From Bryobacterales bacterium (GTDB lineage Bacteria; Acidobacteriota; Terriglobia; Bryobacterales; Bryobacteraceae), in assembly GCA_027459465.1 (NCBI GenBank), contig DAIDIH010000389.1, positions 1-57,144 of the forward strand: 57,144 bases of DNA, read 5' to 3'. The notes beneath the pieces are model-generated. The model was not told the origin of the DNA and ran no database searches. It worked only from the letters and a program-made list of their open reading frames with translations. A program made the position numbers and the translations under genes. Below, in pieces: positions 25,328 through 33,022 of this stretch. Within the stretch, counting starts at the first letter, position 1. Every line of letters begins with the position of its first letter.

Positions 25328-26422
25328 ATGCAACTCCGTTCGTCATTTGCATTTTTGGCCCTGGCGGCCGGCCTGGGCTCTGTTTCCACCCGGGCGCAAC
25401 AGAACGCCAGCGTGAAGCCGGAGACGGCGAAGGTAGTGAAGCCGGCGGCTCAGCAGGCCGAGCCGCCGAAAGCGGCCGAGAACAACAACATCAGGGTTCA
25501 GGTGAACGAGGTCGTGGTGCCGGTGACGGTGACCGACGACCGCGGCCGTTTCGTTTCGAACCTCGACGAGAAAGATTTCAAGATCATGGACGAGGGCAAG
25601 GAGCAGACGATCCAGTACTTCAACCGGGATCGGAATCAGCCTGTCGTGGTCGGCTTCGTCATTGACATGAGCAACGCGTCGCGGCTGCAGTGGAAGCACT
25701 ATCAGCAGTCGGCCTCCGAGCTGGCGTTGACGCTGCTGCCGGGCGATCCGAAGTTCAGCGGATTTCTCATCACCTACACCAACGAGCCGGAACTGCTGAT
25801 CGACACCACCAACGACGGCGACGCGATCGCCGAAAAAATCCGGCAGTTGAAGCCGGCCGGCGGCGCCGCGCTGTACGACGCGGTGTATATGGCGCTCACC
25901 AAGCACAAGCAGGTGAAGGGCGAACCGATCGAGCCGCGGCGCATATTGGTGATCATCAGCGACGGGCACGACAACGCAAGCAAGCGGACGCTGGACCAGG
26001 TGCTCGAGTTGTGCCAGCGCCAGCTTGTGACGGTGTACGGGGTCAGCACGGTGGCCTTCGGCGACATAACGCCCGATGAGCGGAACCTGCTCCGGCTGGC
26101 GGAAGAGACCGGCGGACGCGTGGTAAGTCCGCTGCAGAAGGTGTACGACGACATTTCGGGCTACCTTTCGACGCCGATGGACGACGGCAATTACAAATTC
26201 GCTTTTGGCAGCGGCGGGTACTCGTCGGAACTGGCGCAGGGCATGTTCCGGGCGATCACCGACGTGGCGGGCGAGGTGACGACACAGTACATTCTTCGCT
26301 ACACGCCGGCGATTTCTTCCGATGACACCAAGCAGCGGGTGTTCCGGAAGATCGACGTGGTGGTGGACTATCCGAACATGCGCGTCCGGGCACGTAAAGG
26401 TTATTACCCTTACGCCCCCTAA
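25328..26422 (+). CDS. secreted VWFA-related (TIGR03436-type) protein
   Basis: The 364-residue protein begins with a signal peptide (SSFAFLALAAGLGSVSTRAQ) and an Ala/Pro/Lys-rich linker. Then comes the acidobacterial VWFA-related domain: VPVTVTDDRGRFVSNLDEKD, FKIMDEGKEQTIQYFNRDRN, VVVGFVIDMSNASRLQWKHY, LVIISDGHDNASKRTL-like text and VTTQYILRYTPA. The MIDAS-like motif is DMSNAS rather than the strict DxSxS, so metal binding is uncertain. These secreted proteins are abundant in Acidobacteriota but uncharacterised. The S24-like gene follows after 34 bp. Confidence 0.85.
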   Translation: MQLRSSFAFLALAAGLGSVSTRAQQNASVKPETAKVVKPAAQQAEPPKAAENNNIRVQVNEVVVPVTVTDDRGRFVSNLDEKDFKIMDEGKEQTIQYFNRDRNQPVVVGFVIDMSNASRLQWKHYQQSASELALTLLPGDPKFSGFLITYTNEPELLIDTTNDGDAIAEKIRQLKPAGGAALYDAVYMALTKHKQVKGEPIEPRRILVIISDGHDNASKRTLDQVLELCQRQLVTVYGVSTVAFGDITPDERNLLRLAEETGGRVVSPLQKVYDDISGYLSTPMDDGNYKFAFGSGGYSSELAQGMFRAITDVAGEVTTQYILRYTPAISSDDTKQRVFRKIDVVVDYPNMRVRARKGYYPYAP

Positions 26423-26456
26423 CCGATAAGCGAGATTTGGAGGATACCTACGTCCC

Positions 26457-27257
26457 ATGACCGGCCCGCTGGTGGCCACCCGGAGTGCGCGCTACGCGGT
26501 AGTCCGCGTGGAGTTGCCGGGGCGCGGCGCCGAAAACGTGGGCGTGCTGCTGGAGGACGCTGCCACCGATACGCTGCACATCCGTTTCCGGCGGGACTGG
26601 ATTGAGATGGGCGCCGAGGAAGAAGACGCCGAGGTGCTCGAGTTGCTGGCCGAAGACCTGACCGCAAAGGCCACGGAAATGGGGGCCCGGGAACTGCTTC
26701 GCTGGCTCGAAACCACCGTTTCCGGCACGGTGCAGATCAGCGAGTTTGACACCGCGCTGGTGGACGATTACGCGCGGACGCTGAACCGCCTTTACAGCCG
26801 CCACGTGCAGTCGAACGTACTCCAATTCCGCACCCACCTGCCCAAATACACGCTGCGCGTGGCGGCGGGCAAATTCCTGGAAAACGATGAAGTCACCGCC
26901 GAGGGTTGGGTCGAAGCCCCGGAGGACCTGCGCGTCACCCCGGACCTGTTCGTGGCCCGCATCCAGGGTCACTCCATGGAGCCGCTGATCCCCGACGGCA
27001 GCCTCTGCGTCTTCCGCTACGGCGTCACCGGATCGCGGCAGGGGCGTCTCGTTCTGGTCGAAGACACCACCTCGGGCGGCGCCAACCGCTACACGGTCAA
27101 GCGTTACCTGAGCGAGAAAGCACCCGCCGAAGAAGGAAGCTGGCGCCACACGCGCATCCGCCTCGAATCTCTCAACCCCGGCTACCCCTCCTGGGACCTT
27201 GACCCCGACGACGAAAAATACCGCATCGTCGGCGAGTTCCAACGCGTTCTCGAATAA
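26457..27257 (+). CDS. fusion of a DUF3037-like domain with an S24/LexA-type peptidase domain
   Basis: The 266-residue protein has no helix-turn-helix. Residues 10-115 (SARYAVVRVELPGRGAENVG, VLLEDAATDTLHIRFRRDW) look like a DUF3037-type domain. The C-terminal third is an S24 signal-peptidase fold: VARIQGHSMEPLIPDGSLCV with Ser173, and RYTVKRYLSE with Lys215, the expected Ser-Lys dyad. LexA-like proteins use it for self-cleavage. Here DNA binding is not evident, so it may act as a protease switch for an unknown partner. ATG at 26457 follows a GGAGGATACC-like site. Confidence 0.75.
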   Translation: MTGPLVATRSARYAVVRVELPGRGAENVGVLLEDAATDTLHIRFRRDWIEMGAEEEDAEVLELLAEDLTAKATEMGARELLRWLETTVSGTVQISEFDTALVDDYARTLNRLYSRHVQSNVLQFRTHLPKYTLRVAAGKFLENDEVTAEGWVEAPEDLRVTPDLFVARIQGHSMEPLIPDGSLCVFRYGVTGSRQGRLVLVEDTTSGGANRYTVKRYLSEKAPAEEGSWRHTRIRLESLNPGYPSWDLDPDDEKYRIVGEFQRVLE

Positions 27258-27369
27258 CCCGGCCGCCGCGGTCCTTCGCTCGCCGTAATTCATGCGAGGG
27301 CGAAGTCCGGGCCGTCGCCCGAGGCAGCAGGCAGGGACCAGAACATTCTCCCGGCGGATTTCGCGAACC

Positions 27370-27608
27370 GTTGGATACGCATAGGGGCCCAAACGCAGCA
27401 GGGGCAGGCTGGCAAGCGCCAGGGTGAACGCGAAGCAGACAAGCATCCACTTGTAAGAGCCGGTCCTGTCGTAGCACACGCCCATGGCTAACGGGCCCAG
27501 ACCCGCACCCAGCATGAAGATCGAGAAGAAATACCCGTAGATCTCCCCGAAGGACCGCATGCCCAGATAGCGGGACAACAGGAAGGCGATCAAGTCCGGC
27601 CTGAGCGA
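27370..27608 (-). pseudogene. MFS transporter C-terminal fragment
   Basis: The minus strand encodes about 80 residues matching the last helices of an MFS permease: LRPDLIAFLLSRYLGMRSFG, EIYGYFFSIFMLGAGLGP, YDRTGSYKWMLVCFAFTLAL. No start or upstream transporter body exists, and the frame runs on without a natural stop. This is a truncated remnant. Confidence 0.6.
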
Positions 27609-27630
27609 AATCTACGTAATTCCCTTCCCT

Positions 27631-27798
27631 CCCTCCCCGAGCGGAGGCCGTTGGCCTGTATCGAAAGGCGGCGGCGTCATACTGCGTTGGCGCCGCGATG
27701 GCCGGGAGTTGTTCTACATCGCGCCCGACGGCCGCTTTCTGATCATCAGCGAAACGTCCACCGATGCCTCGATCACCGTGCTGCTGAACTGGCGGGCG
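27631..27798 (+). pseudogene. C-terminal fragment of a PD40/WD40-type kinase-associated protein
   Basis: The plus frame reads PSGGRWPVSKGGGVILRWRR, DGRELFYIAPDGRFLI, then ITVLLNWRA. The RWRRDGRELFYIAPDG and I-T-V-x-L-N-W text is the usual closing part of acidobacterial PD40-propeller or Ser/Thr-kinase proteins, but the segment between DGR and FLI appears deleted. No start or upstream body is present. Confidence 0.6.
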
Positions 27799-27824
27799 CC
27801 CGAATCGAACGGAAGCGCCGCCCC

Positions 27825-30254
27825 TCACTCCTGCCGCAGCGCCACCATCGGGTCGACGCGCGTCGCCCGCAACGCCGGAATCAGGCTCGCCAGCCCGCCC
27901 ACCGCCAGCAAGAACACCGCCGCGCCCGCTATGCTCACCGGGTCCGCCGGACTCACGCCATACAACAGCGGCGCAATCCGCGGGGCTGCCGCCAGGCTGA
28001 CAGCCAGGCCGGCCGCGATCCCCGCCAAGGTCAGCAGCAACCCTCGCCGCAGAACCATCCCCAGCACGCTCTCCGCCTCCGCCCCCAGCGCCATCCGGAT
28101 GCCGATTTCCCGCGTCCGCTGGCTCACCGCGTACGCCATCACGCCGTACAGCCCCACACCAGCCAACAGCAGCGAAATCGCGCCGAGCACTCCCAGGAAC
28201 AACGACGCCAGCCGCGGGCCGAACCACGCCGCCGAAATGTAATCGAGCAGCGGCATCGCCGTCAACCCGGCCGAGTTCGGATCGATCGCCGACATCTCGC
28301 GCCGCAGCAGGGGAACAAAACCGCGCGCGTCCCCGCCGGTGCGCGCATACAGCGCCACGCCGCCTTCCCCGCTGCCGTCGTGTACCTGGTCGAAAGCCAT
28401 GTAGAAGTACGGCTGCGGCGCTTCCGGCAGGCTCAGATACTTGCTGTCCTTCACCATGCCCACAATCGTGAACGGCGTGCCGTAAACCTGCACCCGCCGC
28501 CCCACCGGATCGCGCCCCGCGAAAAACCGCCGCGCGAAGCTTTCGTTGACGATCGTCACCCGCGGCGCCTCCGCGTTGTCCCCGGGCCGGAAATCGCGGC
28601 CCGCCACCAGCGGTATCCGCAGCAGACCGAAGTAGCCGGGCGACACCGAAGCGTGATGCAGGTCCAGCTTCTCGCCCGGCCTCGCCGCATACCCTTCCAC
28701 CTGGACTTCGGTCCACTTGCCGAGCCCGAAGCCCAGCGGAATCGTGTCGGAATACGCCGCGTCTGTTACCCCGGGCGCCGCAAGCAGGCGCGCGCGGAGT
28801 TGCCGCGAGAACTGCTGCTCCTGGCTTGCGCTGTAGTTGTTCGTCGCCAGAAACAGACGGCAAACCGTCACGTTCCGGGCGTCGAAACCGGCCGGCGTGT
28901 TCCTGAGTCCGTACAGGCTCCGCAAAAACAGTCCCAGCGTCACCAGAGCCGCCAGCGCCAGCCCCACTTCGCCGGCGACCAGCACCGCGGAGAGGCGGCG
29001 CGCGTACCCGCTCTGTGTCTCGCCTCTTCCTCCTTCCTTCAGCACGTCCGCCAGTCTTCGCCGCGCCAGGGGAAATGTGGGCGGCAGACCGGAAATCAGA
29101 GCCGAGCCCAGGCAGACCAGGGCGGCAAACAGGAACACGCGTCCGCCCGGATCGACGTCGAGGTACAGCGGCAGCCCCGTCGGCGGCGCGAAATAGATGA
29201 GAACGTTCTGCAGCCTCAGGGCAAGCGGCAGCCCGGCCATCGTCGCCAGAACGGCCAGCAGCAGGCTTTCCGATACCATCTGGCGCATCAGCCGGCCCGG
29301 ACCCGCGCCCAGCGCCGCCCGTATGCCGAACTCCCTCTGTCGCGCCGCCGACCGGACCAGCAGAAGATTGGCCACGTTTGCGCACGCAATCAGCAGCACC
29401 AGCCCGCAGGCCGCGCCGAGGATGGTCAACGGCCACGCCAGAATGCCGGACGCACCCGACTGCGCCTTCCATACAGGCACGATCCGGGCGCCGATGCCCG
29501 CGTTGGTCCGCGGAAACGCCTGGGCAAGGCGCGCGGCCACCGTCGCCGCTTCAACATTCGCCTCCCGCACGCTCACGCCGGGCTTCAATCGCACCAGCGC
29601 CTTGAAGTGCCGCGCATTGCGCTCGCGTTCCCCGTCGAGCCGCGCCGGAACCCAGCCGTCAAACCCGATCCCCGGAATGTCGCCGTGAAACTCCGGGGGC
29701 GCCACGCCCACGATGGTCACCGGGAACCGGTTGATCCGCACCGTGCGCCCCAGCGCGGACGCCTCGCCATGAAAGTAGCTCTGCCACAGCCGGTAGCTGA
29801 TCACCGCCGTGAACGCCTTGGCCGTGTCTCCGTACTCCTCGCGGGCGAACGCCCGGCCCAGCACCGGCTTCACTCCCAGCATGTCGAAGTAGTTTCCCGA
29901 AACCAGTTCGAACCACGCCGAATAGGCGTGCTCGCCCTCGCCGATCGACGCCGGAGCCGTCTGGTGCAGCAACAGACCGGAGATGCTTCGCATGCCGGTC
30001 TGGAAGTCCCGGCCGTCGGCATAGGAGACGTTATCGTCCTCAATGCCGTTCGAGTGCACGGACTCGAGCACCGCGAGTTGCCCGTCGCCCGAGGCGCCGC
30101 GGAACGGGTGCAGCACCATCCCGTCGATCCAGCCGAACACCGTCGTGGCGACGCAGATACCGAGCGCCAGGGTGAGCACCGCCACCGCTGTCAACGCCCA
30201 AGTCCGGCCCAGAACCCGGGCAGCGTAACGGAAATCTTCTAGAATCCCGCGCAT
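27825..30254 (-). CDS. ADOP-type ABC transporter permease (MacB/FtsX fold)
   Basis: The 809-residue protein is an acidobacterial duplicated orphan permease. An N-terminal segment MRGILEDFRYAARVLGRTWA enters TM1 (ALTAVAVLTLALGICVATTV), then a MacB periplasmic domain, an FtsX block (LLIACANVANLLLVRSAARQ, REFGIRAALGAGPGRLMRQM), a second MacB domain and a second FtsX block (SQRTREIGIRMALGAEAESV). It ends LIPALRATRVDPMVALRQE, the family close. No ATPase gene is adjacent, which is usual for these. It is intact although both flanks are decayed. Confidence 0.92.
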   Translation of the reverse strand: MRGILEDFRYAARVLGRTWALTAVAVLTLALGICVATTVFGWIDGMVLHPFRGASGDGQLAVLESVHSNGIEDDNVSYADGRDFQTGMRSISGLLLHQTAPASIGEGEHAYSAWFELVSGNYFDMLGVKPVLGRAFAREEYGDTAKAFTAVISYRLWQSYFHGEASALGRTVRINRFPVTIVGVAPPEFHGDIPGIGFDGWVPARLDGERERNARHFKALVRLKPGVSVREANVEAATVAARLAQAFPRTNAGIGARIVPVWKAQSGASGILAWPLTILGAACGLVLLIACANVANLLLVRSAARQREFGIRAALGAGPGRLMRQMVSESLLLAVLATMAGLPLALRLQNVLIYFAPPTGLPLYLDVDPGGRVFLFAALVCLGSALISGLPPTFPLARRRLADVLKEGGRGETQSGYARRLSAVLVAGEVGLALAALVTLGLFLRSLYGLRNTPAGFDARNVTVCRLFLATNNYSASQEQQFSRQLRARLLAAPGVTDAAYSDTIPLGFGLGKWTEVQVEGYAARPGEKLDLHHASVSPGYFGLLRIPLVAGRDFRPGDNAEAPRVTIVNESFARRFFAGRDPVGRRVQVYGTPFTIVGMVKDSKYLSLPEAPQPYFYMAFDQVHDGSGEGGVALYARTGGDARGFVPLLRREMSAIDPNSAGLTAMPLLDYISAAWFGPRLASLFLGVLGAISLLLAGVGLYGVMAYAVSQRTREIGIRMALGAEAESVLGMVLRRGLLLTLAGIAAGLAVSLAAAPRIAPLLYGVSPADPVSIAGAAVFLLAVGGLASLIPALRATRVDPMVALRQE

Positions 30255-30424
30255 CTCTTTCCTGACATCACGTGCACGTTTGCGTCCCTGCCTATGCGCT
30301 TCATTCCATGCACGCCTGACCCCGCCCGCTGACCGCTTCCGCGCGCGAGACGTCCGAAAATGGGACTCGAGGCGCCCGGCGCGGCCGCCCGCGACGGCGT
30401 GAGCGTTCGCAGGCCCAACGCCGG

Positions 30425-30541
30425 CGCTTCATAGCCGGATGCGGCGTTGCGGCGGTGAGAGCACTCCGGCAGAAAGCCACCATCTTCACAAGCGATCCCG
30501 AAGACATCAAACGGCTAGTCAAGGCCTCCAGACTGGGAGCA
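30425..30541 (+). pseudogene. PIN-domain toxin C-terminal remnant
   Basis: The frame reads RFIAGCGVAAVRALRQKATI, then FTSDPEDIKRLVKASRL. The TSDPEDI motif with the preceding hydrophobic strand is typical of the end of VapC-type PIN toxins. No upstream domain is present, and a HicB-like gene follows immediately. Confidence 0.5.
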
Positions 30542-30546
30542 ATTCG

Positions 30547-30771
30547 ATGGCCAGCGGGTACGCTGTCATATTCGAGCGGGCGGAATCGAACTGGGCCGCC
30601 TACGTTCCCGGCCTGCCGGGTTGTATCACGACGGGCGCCACGATCGAGGAGACAGAGCGGAACATTCGCGAAGCCATCTCGGGTCACATCGCCACGCTGC
30701 GCGCATTCGGCTAAGCGGTTCCCGAACCCACCAGCGTAGCCCGGGAAATCGAAATTCCGCCCGCTGCCTGG
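30547..30771 (+). pseudogene. HicB-family antitoxin with internal stop
   Basis: From ATG 30547 (GGGAG 7 nt upstream) the frame reads VIFERAESNWAAYVPGLPGC followed by ATIEETERNIREAISGHIAT, a HicB antitoxin domain. TAA at 30712-30714 cuts it after 55 codons (LRAFG). Beyond the stop the same frame continues AVPEPTSVAREIEIPPAA, the conserved C-terminal tail of such proteins, so a GAA-to-TAA nonsense change is likely. No HicA toxin is adjacent. A 55-residue product could still be made. Confidence 0.6.
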
Positions 30772-31009
30772 CCGCGAAGTCGCCGCCGTCGCGAGCTGAG
30801 GGCGAACGACGGCGATCCATCCGTCGTCAGCCAAGGACAAATCCGCACGCGGTCAGACGGGCAGTCGGGACGGGATCCGGCCTGGGTTGTCCTATCCGCG
30901 TCGGGCGCGGCCGGCGGAGAGAAGCTAACTGGATAATTCGCTACCAGGCCACCTGGCGGCGCTCAGGCAGGCATCTGCATTTTCCTGACGGCAGTACAAT
31001 GAGGAGAGT

Positions 31010-31324
31010 ATGGCGAAGGAATACATTGAGGAGCGGGACGGCAACTTCTACGTTGTTGGCACACGAATCTCATTGGATTCTATCGTCCACGCATTCCGCC
31101 GCGGCGAGTCTCCTGAGACGATCTGCCAGAACTTCGAGTTGCTTCGTCTCGAAGAAGTATACGGCGCCATCGCGTACTACCTCGCAAACCAGGCAGACGT
31201 TGACGCCTACTTGATTCGCCAAAACGAGAAGTGGGCGGAAGAAAGGCGCAACGCGGAGCCGCTCCCGGCCGGCCTTCGCGAGAGACTGATGCGCGCTCGG
31301 GACGAGATGCACACCGTTTTCTGA
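31010..31324 (+). CDS. DUF433 protein, antitoxin-like
   Basis: The 104-residue protein has the DUF433 pattern: YIEERDGNFYVVGTRISLDS, IVHAFRRGESPETICQNFEL, RLEEVYGAIAYYLANQADVD. In many genomes such proteins precede a DUF5615 PIN-like toxin and act as antitoxin. GAGGAG lies just upstream of ATG, and TACAAT (30995-31000) is a possible -10. The gene is intact but the partner toxin after it lacks its N-terminus. Confidence 0.85.
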   Translation: MAKEYIEERDGNFYVVGTRISLDSIVHAFRRGESPETICQNFELLRLEEVYGAIAYYLANQADVDAYLIRQNEKWAEERRNAEPLPAGLRERLMRARDEMHTVF

Positions 31325-31590
31325 CTGCTCACGCCGCTGGATTGCGCCGTATGAAAGATCCTGAGGTCCTGGCGCTCGCCGCGGAGCAGCAACGGGTTCT
31401 CGTTTCACACGATGTCGGCACTATGCCCGCGCACTTCGGAGCATTCAGAAGCTCTGGAAAACAGAGCGCTGGCATGTTCCTGATCCCTCAGACCCTTGAT
31501 GTGGGAACAGCAATTGACGAACTCTTGCTCATCTGGATCGCTTCAGAAGCGGTGGACTGGGAGAACCGGCTCGAATGGCTGCCCATGTGA
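31318..31590 (+). pseudogene. DUF5615 PIN-like toxin lacking its N-terminus
   Basis: The frame reads FLTAHAAGLRRMKDPEVLAL, AAEQQRVLVSHDVGTMPAHF, then LLIWIASEAVDWENRLEWLP, the middle and end of a DUF5615 protein. The first ~25 residues, which normally hold the catalytic Asp, are missing because homology begins at the end of the DUF433 gene. An ATG at 31351 could give 79 residues, but without the N-terminal strand it is probably inactive. Confidence 0.65.
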
Positions 31591-32296
31591 AACGCGCCGG
31601 GACACGTGCTGATTCCCCCTGCTAACGTTGTTCGCACCAACCGGTGAAATGCGGGCTCGTGAACTCCGGGCCGTTGTCACAGCGGGTCACCCGCCGGCTG
31701 TCGGCCCCCGAGCCCACGCGGATTCCGCGGCCGCCAGCCACGGCGTCGCACACGAATTCTCAGCCCCATCCCCGATTCGCCGCCCCAAGGAGCGCGTTGA
31801 CGGGCGCTGCCCGTTCCAACCGTTTCCATTTCAAACGCCGAACGACAAGATGCGTCTGCCGGATCAGCCTCGTTGCCCGACCGTGCTTGGGCAAATGCTG
31901 GATGTCCGGTCTCCCAGTACTCCGGACGGCAGCGGCCGCGGGGGATCGCCAAGTCAATCAAGAGAAGCTGATTATAGGGTCAAGCGGGGACCTGCGCGTC
32001 CGTCGGCCAATCGTTCGCACCAGCCGCAAACCCGGGCGCCCCCCATTCTTAACCCGCCGCGGCGAATGCGGCCGCCACGTCGCTCGCGGCGAATCCGCGA
32101 TTGCTTCCGGCCCGGTCCCCGCCAATTGCCCTGCCCCCCAAAACCCGTTCCCAAATTTCCCGAATTTCTTTCTCCCACCCGCTCAATCACTTCCCGCCAA
32201 AGCGCAGCCGTGTTCGCACCTACCTCCTGCTACATCTCAAACCGAGGCTGGCGTTGCGCCTGGCCGAACACAATCCGGAAAGGAACCACGAACCGC
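31591..32296. other. gene-poor stretch with transposase debris
   Basis: No complete gene. A minus-strand integrase-core fragment lies at 31622-31710. The rest has no recognised motif; composition is C-rich near 32040-32200. Confidence 0.4.
31622..31710 (-). mobile_element. insertion-sequence remnant (rve integrase core, IS3/IS481-like)
   Basis: The minus strand reads RVTRCDNGPEFTSPHFTGWC followed by EQR and TAG at 31624-31622. The DNGPEFT motif is a DDE-integrase signature (second Asp). Only about 25-30 residues survive; no terminal repeats were found. Confidence 0.55.
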
Positions 32297-32962
32297 ATGT
32301 CATCGCCTGAGCCCAGCCGCGCCGAAATCAACCGCGCCAACGCCCAAAACTCCACCGGCCCGCGCACGCCGGAAGGGAAGGCCGCCTCGCGCGCCAACTC
32401 GCTCACTCACGGCCTCACCAGCCGCAAACTCGTCCTCCTGCCTTCCGAGAATCCAGCCGAGTTCGAACAATTCCGCACCGCAATGTTCCGCAATCTCGCC
32501 CCCGCCGGCCCCGAGGAAACCGCTCTGGCCGAAACCATCGTCGCCCAGCACTGGCGCCTCCAGCGCGTCCCCGTGCTCGAAGCCGCGATCCTCACCGCCG
32601 CGCCTTCCGACGCCGCCGCCCTCGCCCGGCTCAGCCTCCACGAGCAGCGCCTCACCCGCCTCCTTAATCAGAACCGCGCCACCTTCGCCGCGCTGCAAGA
32701 GGCACGCCGCGCCGCCGAACACGAACAGATGGCGCAGGCCGCCTCGCTCCGTAAGTTGCACGCAGATCACAACCGTCCCTTCAACCCCGCCGAATTTGGC
32801 TTCGTTTTTTCGATCGAGGAAATCGACCGGTACCGCAACCGTTGCACCGAGATCGGCGCCGCCCAAATCTACGCAAAAAACGCCGCGCAAGCCTTTCTCC
32901 ACCCCGAATTCCGACCCAAGGAGGTAATCGTCCCGGCCGCAAGCTTCAAATCGGCCGCATAA
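32297..32962 (+). CDS. conserved hypothetical protein (STGPRTPEGKA type)
   Basis: The 221-residue protein has the N-terminal signature INRANAQNSTGPRTPEGKAA followed by SRANSLTHGLTSRKLVLLP, seen in a widespread but uncharacterised family. The rest is helical and charged (AETIVAQHWRLQRVPVLEAA, EARRAAEHEQMAQAASLRKL), probably coiled coil. No signal peptide or membrane segment. GGAAAGG lies upstream of ATG. It sits at the edge of the decayed region and may be mobile-associated; function unknown. Confidence 0.7.
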   Translation: MSSPEPSRAEINRANAQNSTGPRTPEGKAASRANSLTHGLTSRKLVLLPSENPAEFEQFRTAMFRNLAPAGPEETALAETIVAQHWRLQRVPVLEAAILTAAPSDAAALARLSLHEQRLTRLLNQNRATFAALQEARRAAEHEQMAQAASLRKLHADHNRPFNPAEFGFVFSIEEIDRYRNRCTEIGAAQIYAKNAAQAFLHPEFRPKEVIVPAASFKSAA

Positions 32963-32984
32963 ACCGCGCCATCGGCTCCTCGCG

Positions 32985-33022
32985 TTGAGGGCGCGCCAGG
33001 GTTCGGCTAGAATGCTTGGTCA
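32985..33022 (+). promoter_or_regulatory. promoter of the histidine kinase operon
   Basis: TTGAGG (32985-32990), 17 bp, TAGAAT (33008-33013), then the ATG 9 nt later with no Shine-Dalgarno sequence. The transcript would have almost no leader. Confidence 0.5.

Noticed and set aside
27258..27310. Hairpin after the S24 gene as a rho-independent terminator
   Set aside because: The stem has a bulge and no T tract follows.
26448..30242. Very long frames across the S24 and permease region on both strands
   Set aside because: Frame shadows; only the short MFS and PD40 motif stretches inside them are real homology.
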